Assembly: GCF_000473265.1 (NCBI RefSeq)
Contig: NZ_KI421511.1
Coordinates: forward strand, 2,345,731 to 2,409,730
DNA: 64,000 bases
Origin: Amycolatopsis thermoflava N1165
GTDB taxonomy: Bacteria > Actinomycetota > Actinomycetes > Mycobacteriales > Pseudonocardiaceae
Reading direction: 5' to 3'
Shown here: piece by piece, positions 16,268 to 24,950 of the stretch
Numbering within the stretch: the stretch's first letter is position 1
Layout: each line of letters starts with the position of its first letter
Position numbers and translations under genes: made by a program
The notes under the pieces: generated by a model
What the model was told of the DNA's origin: nothing
What the model saw: only the letters and a program-made list of their open reading frames with translations
The model's database searches: none

Positions 16268-18291
16268 GGCAGGACCGCCTTCAGCGCCTCGGCCGTCGGC
16301 GAGCTGTTCTCCCTCCGCTCGACCCAGCTCGTGATGGCCTCCACCGCGTCGGCCACCGGCACCCCGTTGATCTGGCTGCCGTCCCGGAACCGGAACGACA
16401 CCGCGCCCGCCTCGACGTCCTTGGCGCCGGCCAGCACCATGAACGGCACCTTCTGCGTGGTGTGGGTGCGGATCTTCTTCTGCATCCGGTCGTCGCTGGT
16501 GTCCACCTCGACGCGGATCCCCTTGGCGCGCAACGCCTTCTCCACACCCCGCAGGTGCTCGGCGTGCTCGTCGGCGATCGGGATGCCGACCACCTGCACC
16601 GGCGCCAGCCACGCCGGGAACGCGCCGGCGTAGTGCTCGGTGAGCACGCCGAAGAACCGCTCGATCGAGCCGAACAGCGCGCGGTGGATGACGACCGGCT
16701 GCTTGCGGCTGCCGTCGGCGGCGGTGTAGGTCAGCTCGAACCGCTTGGGGTGGTTGAAGTCCAGCTGGATGGTCGACATCTGCCAGGACCGGCCGATGGC
16801 GTCCTTGGCCTGCACCGAGATCTTCGGGCCGTAGTAGGCCGCGCCGCCCGGGTCCGGCACCAGTTCCAGGCCGGAGTCGACGGCGGCCTGCCGCAGCGTT
16901 TCGGTGGCCTCCTCCCACTCCTCGTCCGAGCCGATGAACTTGTCCGAGTCGCCGCGGGTGGACAGCTCCAGGTAGAAGTCGGACAGGCCGTAGTCGGCCA
17001 GCAGGTCGAGCACGAACCGCAGCAGCGACCGCAGCTCGCCCGGCATCTGCTCCTGGGTGCAGTAGATGTGCGAGTCGTCCATGGTCAGCCCGCGCACCCG
17101 GGTCAGGCCGTGCACCACACCGGACTTCTCGTACCGGTACACCGTGCCGAACTCGAACAGCCGCAGCGGCAGCTCGCGGTAGGACCGCCCGCGCGACTTG
17201 AAGATCAGGTGGTGCATCGGGCAGTTCATCGCCTTGAGGTAGTACTCCTCGCCCTCCAGGGGCAGCGGCGGGAACATCGTGTCGGCGTAGTAGGGCAGGT
17301 GGCCCGAGGTGTAGAACAGCCCGCTCTTGGTGATGTGGGGGGTGTTGACGAACTCGTAGCCGGACTCCTCGTGGCGGCGGCGCGAGTAGTTCTCCAGCTC
17401 GCGGCGGATGATGCCGCCCTTCGGGTGGAACACCGGCAGGCCGGAGCCGATCTCCTCGGGGAAGGAGAACAGGTCCAGCTCCGCGCCGAGACGGCGGTGG
17501 TCGCGGCGCTCCGCCTCGGCCAGCCGCTCCAGGTGGGCGTCCTGCGCCTCGGCCGACTCCCACGCGGTGCCGTAGATGCGCTGCAGCTGCGGGTTCTTCT
17601 CGTTGCCGCGCCAGTAGGCGGCGGCCACGCGGGTCAGCTTGAACGCCGGGATGAACTTCGTGGTGGGCACGTGCGGCCCGCGGCACAGGTCGCTCCACAC
17701 GCGCTCCTTGGTGCGCGGGTCGAGGTTGTCGTAGATCGTCAGCTCGCCGCCGCCGACCTCCATCACCTCGGAGGTGTCCACATCGGACTTCAGGTCGATC
17801 AATTCGAGCTTGAACGGCTCGTCGGCCAGCTCTTCGCGCGCCTGGTCGACCGAGTCGAAGCGGCGGCGGGAGAACTGCTGCGCCCCCTTGATGATCTGCT
17901 TCATGCGCTTCTCGAGCGCCTGCAGGTCCTCCGGGGTGAACGGCTTGTCCACGAGGAAGTCGTAGTAGAAGCCGTCCTTCACGGGCGGGCCGATGCCGAG
18001 CTTGGCCTCCGGGAACTGCTGCTGCACGGCCTGGGCGAGCACGTGCGCCGCGGAGTGGCGGATGACGCTGCGGCCGTCCTCGGTGTTCGCCGCGACGGGC
18101 TCCACGGAGGCGTCCGCTTCGGGCGCCCACGCCAGGTCGCGCAGGCGCCCGTCGGCGTCGCGGACGACGACGATCGCGTCCGGCCCCTTGGTCGGCAGGC
18201 CCGCCTCGCGGATCGCGGCTCCGGCCGTGGTCCCGGCCGGCACCACCACGCTGGCGGCGGGTGCGGCTGCGGCGGACGACGGCTGGTTCAC
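16264..18291 (-). CDS. thrS: ThrS, threonyl-tRNA synthetase
   Basis: This 675-residue class II synthetase charges tRNA-Thr. Order: TGS domain (residues ~15-75), editing domain with the H-x3-H pair in [14 protein letters not shown], catalytic core with [24 protein letters not shown] (motif 2 region and zinc Cys/His), [13 protein letters not shown], and the anticodon-binding domain starting at about [19 protein letters not shown] at 18291 has an AAGGAG ribosome site. The 74-bp upstream gap is too short for a T-box leader and none was seen. Confidence 0.97.
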   Translation of the reverse strand: MNQPSSAAAAPAASVVVPAGTTAGAAIREAGLPTKGPDAIVVVRDADGRLRDLAWAPEADASVEPVAANTEDGRSVIRHSAAHVLAQAVQQQFPEAKLGIGPPVKDGFYYDFLVDKPFTPEDLQALEKRMKQIIKGAQQFSRRRFDSVDQAREELADEPFKLELIDLKSDVDTSEVMEVGGGELTIYDNLDPRTKERVWSDLCRGPHVPTTKFIPAFKLTRVAAAYWRGNEKNPQLQRIYGTAWESAEAQDAHLERLAEAERRDHRRLGAELDLFSFPEEIGSGLPVFHPKGGIIRRELENYSRRRHEESGYEFVNTPHITKSGLFYTSGHLPYYADTMFPPLPLEGEEYYLKAMNCPMHHLIFKSRGRSYRELPLRLFEFGTVYRYEKSGVVHGLTRVRGLTMDDSHIYCTQEQMPGELRSLLRFVLDLLADYGLSDFYLELSTRGDSDKFIGSDEEWEEATETLRQAAVDSGLELVPDPGGAAYYGPKISVQAKDAIGRSWQMSTIQLDFNHPKRFELTYTAADGSRKQPVVIHRALFGSIERFFGVLTEHYAGAFPAWLAPVQVVGIPIADEHAEHLRGVEKALRAKGIRVEVDTSDDRMQKKIRTHTTQKVPFMVLAGAKDVEAGAVSFRFRDGSQINGVPVADAVEAITSWVERRENSSPTAEALKAVLP

Positions 18292-18365
18292 GATGGGCTC
18301 CTTCGAACGAAGTGATGTCCCACCGATGCTATCCGCCGCCCGCCCGCGGCCTTCCGCGAGGGACT

Positions 18366-18980
18366 TCAGACGGTCTCGACGACCTCGTCGTAGTCCAGGC
18401 GGGGCAGCCGGTCGAACCACGGGTTCTCGCCCGGCTTGCCGACGTTCACCACGACCAGGGACTTCCAGTTGCGGTCGGCGAAGAACTCCTTGTCGACGCC
18501 GGCGGCGTCGAAGCCGGTCATCGGGCCGGCGGCCAGCCCGGCGGCGCGCACGCCGATGATGAAGTAGCCGACCTGCAGCAGGGAGTTCAGGCGGGCGAAG
18601 CCCTCGCGGCCGGTCTCGTCGGCGAAGAGGTCCTTCGCGTCCGGCTTGTGCGGGAAGGTCTTGGGCAGGTTCTCGTGGAAGTCGGTGTCGGCGGCCAGCA
18701 CGACGGTCACCGGGGCGCTCGCGGTCTTGGCGCGGTTGCCCTCGGACATGTGCGGCAGCAGCCGCTGCTTGCCCTCCTCGGTGCGGATCACCAGCGCGCG
18801 CAGCGGCTGGGTGTTCATCGACGTCGGCGCCCACTTCACCAGGTCGTAGATCGCCTGGATCTGCTCCTCGCTGACCGGCTCGTCGGAGAACGAGTTCGCG
18901 GTGCGCGCTTCGCGGAACAGCAGGTCCTGCACGTCCTGCGGGACGTGGAGGGCGTCGGCGAGACTGGCGGTCGAAGTCAT
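18366..18980 (-). CDS. Nitroreductase-family FMN oxidoreductase (RutE/malonic semialdehyde reductase-like)
   Basis: This 204-residue protein belongs to the nitroreductase fold close to RutE-type malonic semialdehyde reductases. It has [48 protein letters not shown] (FMN-binding Arg and Ser/Asn) and [24 protein letters not shown] at 18980 follows a CGGGAG site; an upstream in-frame codon at 19022 is less likely. A palindrome resembling the MarR operators at 15 kb lies 46 bp upstream, suggesting membership of the same stress regulon. A quinone or nitro-compound detoxifier is possible. Confidence 0.85.
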   Translation of the reverse strand: MTSTASLADALHVPQDVQDLLFREARTANSFSDEPVSEEQIQAIYDLVKWAPTSMNTQPLRALVIRTEEGKQRLLPHMSEGNRAKTASAPVTVVLAADTDFHENLPKTFPHKPDAKDLFADETGREGFARLNSLLQVGYFIIGVRAAGLAAGPMTGFDAAGVDKEFFADRNWKSLVVVNVGKPGENPWFDRLPRLDYDEVVETV

Positions 18981-19026
18981 GGGTACTCCCGGGGGACGGA
19001 TCTTGTGCCTTCGCTCCCTCACAACC

Positions 19027-19044
19027 TAGTTGAGCGCTTGACTA
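19027..19044. promoter_or_regulatory. Third MarR-like operator, upstream of the nitroreductase
   Basis: TAGTTGAGCGCTTGACTA is an imperfect palindrome (14 of 18 positions symmetric). It shares CCTAGTTGAGC with operator 1 at 15036-15046. It sits where the nitroreductase promoter should be. Confidence 0.5.
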
Positions 19045-19062
19045 TTTCTCGTGTGCGGATGG

Positions 19063-19869
19063 TCACTCGTAGATGCGCACCCAGTCGACCTCGGCCGTGC
19101 TCCGGATCGGCGGCTCGGCCTTGTGCTTGTTGTGGTTCTGCTGGATGGCCAGGTGCATCGGCACGCTCGGGATGGTGCCGGGCGCGCCGTAGGTCGCCCA
19201 CGCGACGCCGTCGATGTAGCAGGTGACGTGGTCGGGCTGCCACTCCACGGCGTAGTTGTGCCACTGGGTGATGTCGAGGTCCTTGCGCGTGTGGCCGGCG
19301 TCGACGTTGCCCGGCCCGTGCAGCCAGCTCTCCACGTACTGACGCGCGGGGTCGTAGATCTCGGCGAAGTCGATCTCGCCGTCGGTGTTGGTGTCGCTCT
19401 CCGGCCACAGCAGCAGCACCGGGTTGAAGTCGTGGTCGGCAGGCGCCGGGAAGCGCGCCCGCACCTCCCACCGGCCGTAGGTCTGGTCCTCGCGCCACGC
19501 GATGCCGCAGGTGGCGGCGGTGGCGTCGCCGTCACCGACGAGGGTGAGCGTGCCGCCCTTCACCACGCACTGGCTCTCGCTCAGCGTCTCGCCGGAGACC
19601 GGGTTGAACCCGTCGTAGATGTTCCACTTGGTCCGGTCGACCCGGCGGCCGTCGAAGTCGTCCTGCGCGGTCAGCCGCCAGCCGTAGTTGGCCGCGGCCT
19701 CGCCGGACCGCTCCGGGGTGATCACGGCGGTGCTCGGCGCCGCGGTGATCCCGGTCGGCGAGGCCTGCTCGCCCGAGTCGTCGAAGCGCTCGGATGTCAC
19801 CCGTACGGCGAGAATCGCGACACCCACGAGTACTACGCAGGCGACCAGGATGATTACGCGACGCACCAC
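19063..19869 (-). CDS. Secreted/membrane-anchored glycoside hydrolase family 16
   Basis: This 268-residue protein has an N-terminal hydrophobic anchor or signal (VIILVACVVLVGVAILAVRV), a Ser/Thr/Pro-rich linker, then a GH16 jelly roll. The catalytic E-x-D-x-x-E is EIDFAE. GRWEVRARFPAP, NPVLLLWPESD and WHNYAVEWQPDHVTCYIDG are standard GH16 strands. GH16 enzymes cut or transglycosylate beta-glucans and related glycans. Its position at the edge of the glycan locus suggests trimming or release of the polymer made there. Confidence 0.88.
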   Translation of the reverse strand: MVRRVIILVACVVLVGVAILAVRVTSERFDDSGEQASPTGITAAPSTAVITPERSGEAAANYGWRLTAQDDFDGRRVDRTKWNIYDGFNPVSGETLSESQCVVKGGTLTLVGDGDATAATCGIAWREDQTYGRWEVRARFPAPADHDFNPVLLLWPESDTNTDGEIDFAEIYDPARQYVESWLHGPGNVDAGHTRKDLDITQWHNYAVEWQPDHVTCYIDGVAWATYGAPGTIPSVPMHLAIQQNHNKHKAEPPIRSTAEVDWVRIYE

Positions 19870-19905
19870 GGCGACAACTTATCGTCCCCCGTACGGGTGG
19901 TTGAT

Positions 19906-20742
19906 CTAGCCCCGCTCGCCCTGCCGCCTCGCGACCAGGAACAGCGCCTGCCTCCGCAGCCGCGCGCCCGGCGCCATCGCCGCGCCGACGAGCCGGTCGA
20001 CCGGGCGCACGCCCCACACCGGATCGCTGGCCAGCCCCTCGGACAGCGCGCGCTGCTCGGCGTACTCCGCGCGCTGCGCCCGCGCCGACAGGGAGTCCCG
20101 CCCGATCCGGAACGCCGCCAGGGACTCCCGCTGGCCGAAAAAGTCGCCGTGGCCCAGCAGTCCGATCCACAGCGCCAGGTCCATCGGGAACTTCCAGCGC
20201 GCGTCCCACCCGCCGACCGCGTCGAACTGGGCGCGCCGGAACAGCGCGCCGCCGGGCTCCCCGAGCGGGTTGCCGCCGTGCCGGACGATCTTGCGGATCA
20301 CCGTGCTCGCCTCGTGGCGGCCGATCAGTCCGCGCAGCCCCCGGTTCGCGGCGAGCACCTCGCCGGTCTCGTTGATCATGTCGCGGCGCGAGCACACCAG
20401 CGCGATCGCCGGGTCGGTCGCCAGCACCTCGTACTGGCGGCGCAGGCAGTCGGGGTGCAGCAGGTCGTCAGCGCACACCAGCTTCACGAAACGGCCGCTA
20501 GATTCGGCCACCACGCGGTTCCAGTTCTCCGCCAGCGGCAGCACACGGTCGTTGCGGAGCACCTTGAGCCGCGGATCGGTGAAGCCCCGCAGGACGTCCG
20601 GGGTCTCGTCGGTCGAGGCATTGTCCAGTACGACGAGCTCGAAGTCGTCGAAGGTCTGGGAAAGGACGCTGGAGACGGTGTCGGCGATGTACCGGCCGGA
20701 CTGGTAGGCGGGGACGCACACGGAGACCGCGGCCGCGCTCAC
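19906..20742 (-). CDS. Family 2 glycosyltransferase
   Basis: This 278-residue GT-A enzyme starts VSVCVPAYQSGRYIADTVSSVLSQTFDDFELVVLDNASTDETPDVL, a typical GT2 donor domain. The metal-binding acidic motif is ADDLLHPD. GGALFRRAQFDAVGGWD and the following acidic FPMDLALW segment mark the acceptor side. No membrane helices are evident. The GTG at 20742 follows an AGGGGGA ribosome site. It is divergent from the GH39-like gene, with 56 bp between starts. Confidence 0.85.
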   Translation of the reverse strand: MSAAAVSVCVPAYQSGRYIADTVSSVLSQTFDDFELVVLDNASTDETPDVLRGFTDPRLKVLRNDRVLPLAENWNRVVAESSGRFVKLVCADDLLHPDCLRRQYEVLATDPAIALVCSRRDMINETGEVLAANRGLRGLIGRHEASTVIRKIVRHGGNPLGEPGGALFRRAQFDAVGGWDARWKFPMDLALWIGLLGHGDFFGQRESLAAFRIGRDSLSARAQRAEYAEQRALSEGLASDPVWGVRPVDRLVGAAMAPGARLRRQALFLVARRQGERG

Positions 20743-20798
20743 TGCTTTTCCCCCTTCCGGGTGTAGCTCTGAACAGGCAAAACGGTGATGGGTCACGC

Positions 20799-22148
20799 AT
20801 GCTGGCACGCGTGGGGATCTTGGCGATGGTGGCCCTGCTCGTGGCGGGGCTGTTCGGCGGCTGGCCTCCGGCTGATCGGGACGACCCCCCGGCGCCACCG
20901 GCCGTGACGCTGCTGCCCGGCGCCGGGGATGGGCTCGTACTCGGCGTGACGCACGCACAGTACAGCCTCGACTCGTGGCTCACACCCGGGCAGCGCACGA
21001 GCGGGGAACAGATCCTCGGCGCCACCCCGATGCTGCAGAACCAGCACATCATGGGCTTCGGCGTGGGCAACCCCGAGCCGGCGCCCGGCAGCTTCGACTG
21101 GTCCCGCCTGGACGAGCGGATGGACCTGATCGAGCGCACCGGCGGCACCCCGGTGATCACCCTGTGCTGCGCGCCCGACTGGATGAAGGGCGGCGCGCCC
21201 GGCACGACCGACTGGGACGACCTGGCCGCCGCTCCGCTGCCCGCGCACTTCGACGACTTCGCACGCCTGTCCGCGACGGTCGCGAAGCGCTACCCGCAGG
21301 TCAGGTACTTCCAGGTGTGGAACGAGCTCAAGGGGTTCTGGGACGCCGAGGCCGGCACCTGGGACGCGAAGGGCTACACCGACCTGTACAACCAGGTCTA
21401 CGACGCGGTGAAGGCGGTGCGGCCGGACGCGCTGATCGGCGGCCCGTACGTCGTGCTGAACACCTGGTCCTCGGCCGCGGCCACGACTCACCCGTCCGAG
21501 ATGCGCGGCCCCTACGGCGTGGTCGACCAGCGGTCGCTGGACGTCGTGGAGTACTGGAACCAGCACAAGCACGGCGCCGACTTCGTCGCGCTGGACGCCT
21601 CCACCGGCACCCGCGACAAGGGCCTGATCACCACGCCGGACAAGGCGAGCCAGCTCTACGCCGACGCGACCCGCTGGGCGCGCAGCCTCACCGGGCTGCC
21701 GGTGTGGTGGTCGGAGTTCTACCCGGAGACCGCTCCCCCGCCCGCCACGACCCGGACCACCGCCGGAAGTGCTGAGAACCCCGTGCCGCTGGACCAGGCG
21801 CGGGCGGTGGCCACGCTGGACGCGGTGGCGCGGGCCGCCGAGGCGGGTGCGGCCGCGATGCTGCTGTGGCAACCGGAAGCCAGCGACGACCTGCCCTACG
21901 CCGCGCTGTGGTCGGCGGCGCGGCCCGGCGCAGAGGTGCTGCGGCCGACGAGCCTGACCGCCGCGTGGACCTGGCTGGCGCCGCGGTTGCGCGAGGGGCT
22001 GGTCGACGTGCAGCGCCCCGCGGACGTGCTCCAGTTCAGCGCGCCGGGCGGCGAGGTCGTGGTCAACCCGCGGGCCGAGACCGGGCTGGTCCGGTCGGGC
22101 GGGCTCAACGTGCGGGTGCCCCCGCTGACGATCCGGTTGCCGGGCTGA
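20799..22148 (+). CDS. Secreted clan-A glycoside hydrolase (GH39-like)
   Basis: This 449-residue protein starts with a signal sequence (VGILAMVALLVAGLFGG) and continues as a TIM-barrel glycosidase. YFQVWNELKGFWD carries the acid/base Glu after Asn as in clan A (GH39/GH5-like), and LPVWWSEFYPET is the likely nucleophile strand. The substrate is unknown. It is the only plus-strand gene inside the glycan locus and probably acts outside the cell on the locus product or a related polymer. Confidence 0.75.
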   Translation: MLARVGILAMVALLVAGLFGGWPPADRDDPPAPPAVTLLPGAGDGLVLGVTHAQYSLDSWLTPGQRTSGEQILGATPMLQNQHIMGFGVGNPEPAPGSFDWSRLDERMDLIERTGGTPVITLCCAPDWMKGGAPGTTDWDDLAAAPLPAHFDDFARLSATVAKRYPQVRYFQVWNELKGFWDAEAGTWDAKGYTDLYNQVYDAVKAVRPDALIGGPYVVLNTWSSAAATTHPSEMRGPYGVVDQRSLDVVEYWNQHKHGADFVALDASTGTRDKGLITTPDKASQLYADATRWARSLTGLPVWWSEFYPETAPPPATTRTTAGSAENPVPLDQARAVATLDAVARAAEAGAAAMLLWQPEASDDLPYAALWSAARPGAEVLRPTSLTAAWTWLAPRLREGLVDVQRPADVLQFSAPGGEVVVNPRAETGLVRSGGLNVRVPPLTIRLPG

Positions 22149-22153
22149 GCCGG

Positions 22154-22384
22154 TCACAACGTCAGGCCCACCACGATCCGCCAGATCGCGCCGATCGCGG
22201 TGAGCACGGTGAGCCCCACCGCCACCAGGTCGAGGGTGCGGATCCGTTCGGTGCGCGCGGAGGCGGTGTCGGTCGACCGGCGGCCGACGGCCATCTCCTT
22301 GAGCACCGTTCGCACCACGAGCACGACGAGCAACGCCACCCCGAACAGCGCCGTGACCAGGGTGAGGAAGTCGGCCTGGCTCAC
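22154..22384 (-). CDS. Small two-helix membrane protein
   Basis: This 76-residue protein has two hydrophobic spans (FLTLVTALFGVALLVVLVV and LDLVAVGLTVLTAIGAIW) around a short basic loop. Its GTG start overlaps the acetyltransferase stop as GTGA, so it is translationally coupled to the glycan operon and is its last gene. The function is unknown. Confidence 0.7.
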   Translation of the reverse strand: MSQADFLTLVTALFGVALLVVLVVRTVLKEMAVGRRSTDTASARTERIRTLDLVAVGLTVLTAIGAIWRIVVGLTL

Positions 22385-22944
22385 GCCGGCTCCGCCACGA
22401 CGGACGTCTGCCGCACCAGGCGGGCAGGCACCCCGGCGTAGACGCCGGGCACCGGGCAGTCCCGCGCCACCACCGCGCCGGCGGCGATCACCGCGTCGTC
22501 GGCGATGCGCACGCCGGGCAGGATCTGCGCCCGCGCGCCGACCCACACCCGGTCGCCGATCACGACCGGCCTGGCCTCGGCGACGCGGGACACCGTGCCG
22601 TCGGGCAGCGTCGGGTGGTGCGAGGTGATGATCATGACCTGGGGGCCGAACTGGCAGGCCGCGCCGATCGTGATCGGCCCGACCGACTCCAGGTAGCACT
22701 CGGCGTTGAGGAACGTGCGGCGGCCGATCTCGACGTTGCGCAGCGCGCCGTGGATCCGCAGCCCCGGGAAGATGTTCCCGGAGTGGATGCGCGCGCCGAA
22801 CGCGCGGTAGCCCAGCAGCCGCAGCGGCCGCGGCACCAGCGCGCTGCCGAGCAGGCCGTTCACGATCGCGCCGACGGTCATCGACCACAGCTCGATGTGC
22901 ACCTGGTCCTTCAGCCGCCGTCCCAGGGACCGGGTCTGGTTCAC
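22381..22944 (-). CDS. Hexapeptide-repeat acyltransferase (WcaF/CatB-like)
   Basis: This 187-residue protein is a left-handed beta-helix O-acetyltransferase. The hexapeptide repeats run through IHGALRNVEIGRRTFLNAECYLESVGPITIGAACQFG and VVIGDRVWVGARAQILPGVRIADDAVIAAGAVV. SHHPTLPDG supplies the catalytic-type His. It presumably acetylates the sugar repeat unit. GTG at 22944 follows GGAGGG and overlaps the preceding stop by 4 bp. Confidence 0.85.
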   Translation of the reverse strand: MNQTRSLGRRLKDQVHIELWSMTVGAIVNGLLGSALVPRPLRLLGYRAFGARIHSGNIFPGLRIHGALRNVEIGRRTFLNAECYLESVGPITIGAACQFGPQVMIITSHHPTLPDGTVSRVAEARPVVIGDRVWVGARAQILPGVRIADDAVIAAGAVVARDCPVPGVYAGVPARLVRQTSVVAEPA

Positions 22945-24950
22945 GTGTTCCCTCCGCCACTGCCCTGCACGAACTTGTCGGCGGGCGTCGTCCGGCCGAG
23001 CACCAGCGAACCCTGGTCGTCGAACACCAGGCGGTACAGCCCGGTGGCCTCGAGCTCGCGCACGAGGTCGGCGCCGTAGGTGTCGGGCACCTGCTCGAAG
23101 ATCTTCAGGTAGGCCCACTGCGGCTCGGTGAGCACAAGATAATCGGGGCCCTTCAGGCGCAGGCAGGCGACCAGCGCGGGGATGTCGTCCATGACGTCTT
23201 CGCAGTAGCCGTCGACCTCGAACTGGGACACCTCGCCCACCCGCGCGAACGACAGCGGCACCGAGTTGACCAGCGAGTCCACCCGCTGCCCGGGCTGCGC
23301 CTCGTGCACCGCCCAGCTCGCCGCGGCGATGTCGCTGGCGTGGAAGCTGATGTAGGCATCGTTGCCGCCGCGCGCGGTGACCGTCGAGGCGAGCAGGCCG
23401 GTGAGCACGACCCACGGCACCCCCGCGGCGAGGACCGTGTGCCCTGGCCGGTTGCGCCAGCGCAGCCTGCGGGCCGCGGTGACGGCCTTCTCCAGCGCGA
23501 GCGACGCGGGCAGGGCCATCACCGGCAGCGAGAAGAGGAAGCAGCGCATGAACACCTCGCCGCCGTAGGGCTGGGCCACGGCGAGCCCGAACGGCGCGAC
23601 GCACAGGGCGGGCAGCAGCCACGACTTCAGCGAGTCGCGGCGCATCAGCCAGATGCCGTAGGCCGCCATGCCCGCGACGAACAGCGTGATCCCGATGCGC
23701 ACGGTCAGCACCACGAGCCGGCCGGGGCTGCCCGCGAACCGCGCCACGATGCCCTCGTCCACCGAGGACCCGACGTCGCCGAGCGGGCTGAGGATCATCT
23801 GGACCAGCTGGCCGCTCCAGAACTCCGACGCGCCCAGCGAGAACCACACCACCGCGCCGCCCAGGACCACGAACGGCATCCACGCCGGCCACAACCGCCC
23901 GAACACCAGCAGGAGCAGAAGCAGGACCCCGAGCACGTACGGGGTCAGCTGGTGGGTGGGCGCGAGCGCGAGCCCGATGAGCACGACCGCGCCCTGCGCG
24001 ACCAGCCGCGCCTTCGGGCTGGACCGCGGCGCGAGCCGGGCCCGCAGCCGCGCCTTGACCGGTTCGGTGAGGCGGGGCCGCACGAGGTGCCGGAAGGTCA
24101 GCGTCAGCGCGGCGAGCATCAGGATCATCGCCGTGCCCTGCGGCGAGAAGTAGTCCTGCTCGGTCCAGTTCGCCACGAGGTAGAGCCACGGCGCGATCCA
24201 CGCCGCGCGCCGGTTGCCCAGCGCGGACACGGCCAGCGCGCGCACGCCGAGCACCGCGAGCCCGGACAGCAGCACCGGCGCCCAGTTCAGGAACGGGATC
24301 GCGTCGGGCAGCCCGGCCGCGCGGGTGATCATCGCGACCAGGGCGAAGAACCCGGCCCAGGAGAACCGCGCGTCGTAGTCGTGCAGGATGTCGCCGTGCG
24401 TGGCGATGTAGTCGGCGAATCCGGCGTGCAGCCAGGCCACCGGTAGCCGCGCGACCTCCTCGACCGCGGGCTGCAGCCCGTACACGCCGAGCACGCCGAC
24501 GAGCGTGTAGAGGGAGAGCAGCCAGGTGCGCGGCCGGTACCGCAGCAGCTCCAGCACCACCGCGGCGACCAGCAGCGGGTAGGACAGCAGCGTGGGCACC
24601 GACAGTTCGGCGACGAGCCCGAGCCCGCCGATCGACTCGGGCGGGATCGGGTGCAGCCCGATGATCCACAGCACCACCGCGACCCCGGCGAGGCCGGGAC
24701 CGAAGAACGGGTCGGCGAGGAAGGCGGGCCGTCCGGCGCCGGTGCCCAGGCGGGGCCGGGACTCGACCGCGCGCGACGGCGGTTCCGGTTTCGGCTGCGG
24801 CGCCAGCCTGCCGGAGGCCGGGATGTAGCGGGTGGGCGTGCCCAGGGGCGGCGGCTGGGTGAACCGCATCGGCTCCCGCGGCCGGGGCGAGGGGCGGCTG
24901 GTGCGGTTCGGGCGCACCGGGCGCAGGAACCGGGTGGGCGGTTCGGTCAC
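22941..24950 (-). CDS. Large polytopic membrane protein of the glycan locus (candidate polymerase or GT-C)
   Basis: This 669-residue protein has a Pro/Arg-rich cytoplasmic N-terminus of about 90 residues, roughly a dozen membrane helices, then a soluble C-terminal domain of about 130 residues (SQFEVDGYCEDVMDDIPALVACLRLKGPDYLVLTEPQW region). The first outer loop after YGLQPAVEE holds FADYIATHGDILHDYDARFSWAGFF, which resembles the acidic first loop of GT-C enzymes and some polymerases. No family was recognised with confidence. GTG at 24950 overlaps the flippase stop. A Wzy-like or lipid-linked glycosyltransferase role is inferred from context. Confidence 0.7.
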   Translation of the reverse strand: MTEPPTRFLRPVRPNRTSRPSPRPREPMRFTQPPPLGTPTRYIPASGRLAPQPKPEPPSRAVESRPRLGTGAGRPAFLADPFFGPGLAGVAVVLWIIGLHPIPPESIGGLGLVAELSVPTLLSYPLLVAAVVLELLRYRPRTWLLSLYTLVGVLGVYGLQPAVEEVARLPVAWLHAGFADYIATHGDILHDYDARFSWAGFFALVAMITRAAGLPDAIPFLNWAPVLLSGLAVLGVRALAVSALGNRRAAWIAPWLYLVANWTEQDYFSPQGTAMILMLAALTLTFRHLVRPRLTEPVKARLRARLAPRSSPKARLVAQGAVVLIGLALAPTHQLTPYVLGVLLLLLLVFGRLWPAWMPFVVLGGAVVWFSLGASEFWSGQLVQMILSPLGDVGSSVDEGIVARFAGSPGRLVVLTVRIGITLFVAGMAAYGIWLMRRDSLKSWLLPALCVAPFGLAVAQPYGGEVFMRCFLFSLPVMALPASLALEKAVTAARRLRWRNRPGHTVLAAGVPWVVLTGLLASTVTARGGNDAYISFHASDIAAASWAVHEAQPGQRVDSLVNSVPLSFARVGEVSQFEVDGYCEDVMDDIPALVACLRLKGPDYLVLTEPQWAYLKIFEQVPDTYGADLVRELEATGLYRLVFDDQGSLVLGRTTPADKFVQGSGGGNT

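Noticed and set aside
18292..18365. T-box leader before thrS
   Set aside because: The gap is 74 bp and lacks the conserved T-box sequence.
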